Notes under the pieces: generated by a model
What the model saw: only the letters and a program-made list of their open reading frames with translations
The model's database searches: none
Told to the model about the DNA's origin: nothing
Made by a program: the position numbers and the translations under genes
DNA from: T1Sed10-7 sp046483565
GTDB lineage: Bacteria > Actinomycetota > Nitriliruptoria > Nitriliruptorales > Nitriliruptoraceae
Assembly: GCA_046483565.1 (NCBI GenBank)
Contig: JAWOCZ010000157.1
Span: forward strand, 1-9,338
Direction of reading: 5' to 3'
Length of the DNA: 9,338 bases
Shown: positions 6,433 through 9,338 of the stretch, one piece after another
Layout of the letters: every line of letters starts with the position of its first letter
How positions within the stretch are numbered: the first letter of the stretch is position 1

Positions 6433-7905
6433 ATGCAGATCGACTACATCGCGATCCTGCCGGAGATCGTGCTCACGGTCACGGCCCTGCTCGTGCTGGC
6501 CGCTGATCTGGCGCTGCGCGGTGACGCGAAGCAGTTCGTGAACCCGCTCGCTGCGCTCGGGACCGTCGGGGCGATCGTCGCCACGGTGACGCTGTGGGGC
6601 TCCGAACGGGTCACCTTCGGCACGATGTTCGTCGTGGACGACTTCGCCGTGCTGTTCAAGCTGTTGTTCCTCGGCACGCTGCTCGCGATCCTCGGGATCA
6701 GCTGGCGCTACGTCGCCGAGCACCGCTTCTTCCAGGGCGAGTACTACTTCCTGCTGCTGACCTCGTTCATCGGCATGCTGCTGATGCCCTCGTCACGCGA
6801 CCTGATCATGTTGTTCGTCGCGCTCGAGACGGTGTCGATCCCGGCCTTCGTCATGGTGGGTATGCGCAAACGGGACCTCTACTCGTCCGAGTCGGCCCTG
6901 AAGTTCTTCCTGATCGGGGTCCTGTCCGTGGCCCTGATGCTGTTCGGCATGTCCATGGTGTACGGCTTCGCCGGGACCACCTCTCTGGTCGGGATCGCCG
7001 ACGCCATCTCGGGCGAGACCGCGTCCGTGCCGCTGCTGCTCGGCAGTGTCATGCTGGTGATCGTCGGCTTCGGCTTCAAGATCTCCGCCGTGCCCTTCCA
7101 CTTCTGGGCGCCCGACACCTACGCCGGTGCTCCGATGCCGGTGGCTGCCATGCTGGCCGTGGCATCGAAGGCGGCCGGCTTCGCCGGCCTGGTGGTCGTG
7201 GCCTTCGTCGCCTTCGAACCGGTCGCCGACGTGTGGGGGCCCGTTCTCGGTGTCCTCGCCATCCTCACGATGACCGTGGGGAACCTGGTCGCGCTGCAGC
7301 AGCGGGACCTGATCCGACTGCTCGCCTACTCCTCGGTGGGGCAGGCCGGTTACATCCTGGTCCCGTTCGGGCTCGCTCGCTCCGGTCCGGGGGCCGAGGC
7401 GGTGAACGCGGCCGCGATCGAGGCGGTGCTGTTCTACCTGATCGCCTACGCGGTGATGAACATCGGTGCCTTCGGCGTCGCCATCGCGGTCGAGCGGCGC
7501 ACCGGCTTGCGTTCGATCGCCGACTACGCCGGTCTCTCCGGTCGCAGCCCGCTGCTGGCCATGGGCATGACCGTGTTCCTGCTGAGCCTCGGCGGTGCGC
7601 CGTTGACCGTCGGCCTGTGGGCCAAGTTCGCGATCATCGAGGCGATCGCCGTGGACATCACCCTGTTCGGTGTGGTGCTCGCGTCGTTCCTGGTGGTCAA
7701 CTCGGTCATCGCCTTCTTCTACTACCTGCGGGTCGTGCGAACGATGTGGATGGATGCCGCGCCGGCGGGGCTGCCCCGGCTCCAGCCCGGGTTCAACCTC
7801 TCGGCGGTGGTCGTGGTGCTGATGGTGGGAACGGTCGTGCTCGGTGTGCTGCCGGGTCTGGTCACCGGCTTCTCCAGCGTGGTCAGCCTGGTCGCGGCGA
7901 GCTGA
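6433..7905 (+). CDS. nuoN: NADH-quinone oxidoreductase subunit N (NuoN)
   Basis: NuoN is the proximal antiporter-like pumping subunit of complex I, next to NuoK, at 490 residues, the usual length. The proton-path residues are present: E132 in FVALETVSIPAFVMVG, K216 in FGFKISAVPFHFWAPDTYAGAP, K246 in VASKAAGF, and K398 in GLWAKF, matching E. coli 133, 217, 247 and 395. LLAYSSVGQAGYILV (296-310) is the conserved discontinuous-helix region. GAGGAGG at 6417-6423 lies nine bases before the ATG. It is the last nuo gene here, and no further subunit gene follows, in line with the standard A-to-N order. No frameshift or odd codon use is visible. Confidence 0.98.
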   Translation: MQIDYIAILPEIVLTVTALLVLAADLALRGDAKQFVNPLAALGTVGAIVATVTLWGSERVTFGTMFVVDDFAVLFKLLFLGTLLAILGISWRYVAEHRFFQGEYYFLLLTSFIGMLLMPSSRDLIMLFVALETVSIPAFVMVGMRKRDLYSSESALKFFLIGVLSVALMLFGMSMVYGFAGTTSLVGIADAISGETASVPLLLGSVMLVIVGFGFKISAVPFHFWAPDTYAGAPMPVAAMLAVASKAAGFAGLVVVAFVAFEPVADVWGPVLGVLAILTMTVGNLVALQQRDLIRLLAYSSVGQAGYILVPFGLARSGPGAEAVNAAAIEAVLFYLIAYAVMNIGAFGVAIAVERRTGLRSIADYAGLSGRSPLLAMGMTVFLLSLGGAPLTVGLWAKFAIIEAIAVDITLFGVVLASFLVVNSVIAFFYYLRVVRTMWMDAAPAGLPRLQPGFNLSAVVVVLMVGTVVLGVLPGLVTGFSSVVSLVAAS

Positions 7906-7953
7906 TCCAGCTCGTGGGCATCGACGGGCCGTCCTGCCGACGACCTGCCCCGA

Positions 7954-7970
7954 ACCTGAGTCGCTCGGGT
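7954..7970 (+). terminator. Possible weak terminator hairpin after nuoN
   Basis: ACCTGAG-TCG-CTCGGGT forms a 7-bp stem with one G-U pair, about 50 nt after the nuoN stop. No T-run follows. High-GC actinobacterial terminators often lack one, but the stem is short, so the call is tentative. Confidence 0.25.
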
Positions 7971-8001
7971 GCAACGCGGCTACCTCCGTGATCGTCGGCT
8001 C

Positions 8002-8031
8002 CGGTACCACGGTTGCCGTGGCGGCCTACCG
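8002..8031 (+). other. Bulged inverted repeat upstream of htpX
   Basis: CGGTA then CCACGG, loop TTG, CCGTGG, a five-base bulge, and TACCG form a two-part stem about 80 nt before the htpX start. It could be an operator or a leader RNA structure for a stress-regulated protease gene, but no known operator consensus is recognised. The rest of the 204-nt spacer (7906-8109) holds no convincing -35/-10 pair. The htpX ribosome site TGGAGG lies at 8095-8100. Confidence 0.3.
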
Positions 8032-8109
8032 TCGCCCTCCGGTCGCGGTCGGGCACGGTGACCACGGATACCACCTCGGTGTCCACAAGCTCCATGGAGG
8101 CTGATAGAC

Positions 8110-9024
8110 ATGTTCAAGAGTGCGAAGACGTTCGTGCTGCTGGCGGGGTTGACGGGCGTCCTGTTGTGGATCGGCGCCATGCTGGACGCCGGGACGGGCT
8201 CGAACACCTTCCTGACCCTGATGCTGATCGTGTCCCTGGGCATGAACGGCGTCAGCTACTTCTACTCCGACCGCATCGCGGTGAAGATGGCACGGGCCGA
8301 ACCCGTCGACCCTGTGCGCCATGCCGACATCATCGCCATGGTCGAGAGCCTCGCGCAGCGCGCCGACGAGCCGATGCCCAAGCTCTACGTGAGCCCCTCA
8401 CCACAGCTCAACGCCTTCGCGACCGGTCGGAACCCCCGAAACGCCGCCGTGGTCGTCAACCAGGGGCTCTACCAGGCGCTGAGCCCGGCGGAACTCGAGG
8501 GCGTGCTCGGCCACGAGCTGCAGCACGTCTACAACCGGGACATCCTGATCGGTTCGGTGGCCGCCGCGATCGGCACGATGATCACCTACCTGGCCTTCGC
8601 CCTGCGGTGGATCCCGCTCTTCGGCTCGAGCGACGGCAAGGGCCCGAACCCGTTGGTCGCGCTCGCCGTCTCGATCATCGCACCCATCGTGGCCCTGATC
8701 ATCCAGTCATCGATCACGCGCTCCCGGGAGTCGCTCGCCGACCACACCGGCGCCGAGCTGACCGGCAACCCGCTTGCCCTTGCCAGTGCTCTGGCCAAGC
8801 TGGAGGCGGGTGCCCGCGACCCGGGCCGTCTGAGGGCCGGGGGAACACCGGCGGAGACCAACCAGGCGATGCAGCACCTGTTCATCGCCGCGCCGTTCGG
8901 GGGACGGGCGGCGAGCAAGCTGTTCTCCAGCCACCCGCCGATCCCCGAGCGGATCGCGGCACTGGAGGAGCAGGCGCGTCGGATGGGACAGCTCGGACCG
9001 GGACAGCGGTTCGACCTCACCTGA
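8110..9024 (+). CDS. htpX: Membrane zinc metalloprotease HtpX homolog (peptidase family M48)
   Basis: HtpX is a membrane-bound protease that cleaves damaged or misfolded membrane proteins, acting alongside FtsH in well-studied bacteria. This 304-residue product has two N-terminal hydrophobic segments (about 7-25 and 34-52) and a short cytoplasmic region containing SPQLNAFATGRNP (97-109, family hallmark). The zinc motif HELQH is at 135-139 within GVLGHELQHVYNRDILIGS. Two further membrane segments lie at about 145-170 and 181-200. The third zinc ligand is probably E207 in SRESLADHTGAELTGNP. The ending SSHPPIPERIAAL (273-285) is typical. Length is normal and all catalytic residues are present. 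TGGAGG nine bases upstream supports the ATG. It lies 204 nt after nuoN on the same strand and is probably its own unit. Catalytic classification is secure; the substrate is unknown. Confidence 0.95.
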   Translation: MFKSAKTFVLLAGLTGVLLWIGAMLDAGTGSNTFLTLMLIVSLGMNGVSYFYSDRIAVKMARAEPVDPVRHADIIAMVESLAQRADEPMPKLYVSPSPQLNAFATGRNPRNAAVVVNQGLYQALSPAELEGVLGHELQHVYNRDILIGSVAAAIGTMITYLAFALRWIPLFGSSDGKGPNPLVALAVSIIAPIVALIIQSSITRSRESLADHTGAELTGNPLALASALAKLEAGARDPGRLRAGGTPAETNQAMQHLFIAAPFGGRAASKLFSSHPPIPERIAALEEQARRMGQLGPGQRFDLT

Positions 9025-9074
9025 CTCCCGGCGGAGCCACGCGCTGAGCGGGCGGACCGTCTCTCCGTGTTCCG

Positions 9075-9091
9075 GCTGCCCGGGCGGCGGC
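9075..9091. terminator. Possible hairpin between convergent genes
   Basis: GCTGCC, loop CGGGC, GGCGGC form a 6-bp stem with one wobble pair in the 72-nt gap between the ends of htpX and the convergent small gene. Its location suits a shared terminator, but it lacks T-runs and is short. Confidence 0.2.
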
Positions 9092-9096
9092 ACGCG

Positions 9097-9306
9097 CTAC
9101 CCCGAGTCGTTGTCCCGTTCGGCCTCACGCCGGATCCACCAGGTCACCAGACCGATCATGGCGGCGAAGAGTGCGACGCCGACGACCGTGAGCCACACGC
9201 CCCCCTCCTCGTAGGCGCGGCCGAGCCCGAGACCGACCCCCACGGCCATCGCGAAGGCGAACAGCGCGCCGATGCCGTCGGCCAGCAGGTAGCGCGGGGC
9301 GGACAC
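9097..9306 (-). CDS. Small two-helix membrane protein, unknown function (weakly AtpZ-like)
   Basis: The product is a 69-residue protein on the opposite strand, ending convergently with htpX. Two hydrophobic helices are visible at about 10-29 (rich in Gly and Ala, with GVGLGLGR) and 36-58, followed by a charged tail RREAERDNDSG. The Gly-rich first helix ending in LGR, a short loop and a second helix recall the small AtpZ/AtpI proteins that accompany ATP synthase genes. The resemblance is only general, and no atp gene is visible. The GTG at 9306 has a poor ribosome site, and the frame stays open to the window edge (9338), so the protein may start further upstream. The reading frame is plausible because it has a clean hydrophobic pattern and does not overlap another gene. 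Function is not assigned. Confidence 0.6.
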   Translation of the reverse strand: MSAPRYLLADGIGALFAFAMAVGVGLGLGRAYEEGGVWLTVVGVALFAAMIGLVTWWIRREAERDNDSG

Positions 9307-9338
9307 CTCGGAGGTTCCGGCCGCCGCTGCGAGGACGG

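Noticed and set aside
8013..8075. Possible htpX promoter (TTGCCG, GATACC)
   Set aside because: No pair of elements has acceptable spacing or consensus; I could not support a specific promoter.

Overview
The window is about 70% G+C with dense, mostly overlapping genes on the + strand. It reads as a chromosomal segment from a high-GC actinobacterium, probably a deep or less-studied lineage. That placement is inferred from base composition, GTG/ATG start use and the flavour of the Nuo proteins; no rRNA or marker gene is present to fix taxonomy.

Positions 1-7905 hold the distal half of a respiratory complex I (proton-translocating NADH:quinone oxidoreductase) operon in the classical order nuoH (3' end only), nuoI, nuoJ, nuoK, nuoL, nuoM, nuoN. 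H-I, I-J and J-K overlap by 1-4 nt, K-L are 11 nt apart, and L-M and M-N are separated by 103 and 70 nt. NuoH and NuoI form the quinone-reducing junction, NuoJ and NuoK link it to the proton-pumping antiporter-like subunits NuoN, NuoM and NuoL, and all key charged membrane residues in K, L, M and N are present. nuoA-G, if present, lie upstream of the window.

The striking element is NuoI. Its iron-sulfur core (about 155 residues) carries a 265-residue C-terminal extension with three copies of a basic, helical 48-residue module joined by Ala/Glu/Pro-rich linkers. The first two copies are about 90% identical in DNA, so one looks like a recent duplicate. NuoH also departs from the usual acidic PEAE-type quinone-site loop (here PIGDSE), and NuoI has an extra cysteine just after its first cluster motif. 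Together these suggest a lineage-specific or alternative form of complex I, possibly with a partner that docks on the NuoI tail.

Positions 7906-8109 are an intergenic region with small inverted repeats and no convincing promoter. htpX (8110-9024, + strand) follows; it encodes a membrane-bound M48 zinc metalloprotease. A convergent small two-helix membrane protein gene lies on the - strand (9097-9306, possibly continuing past the window edge). I found no tRNA, rRNA, CRISPR array, insertion sequence or phage element.
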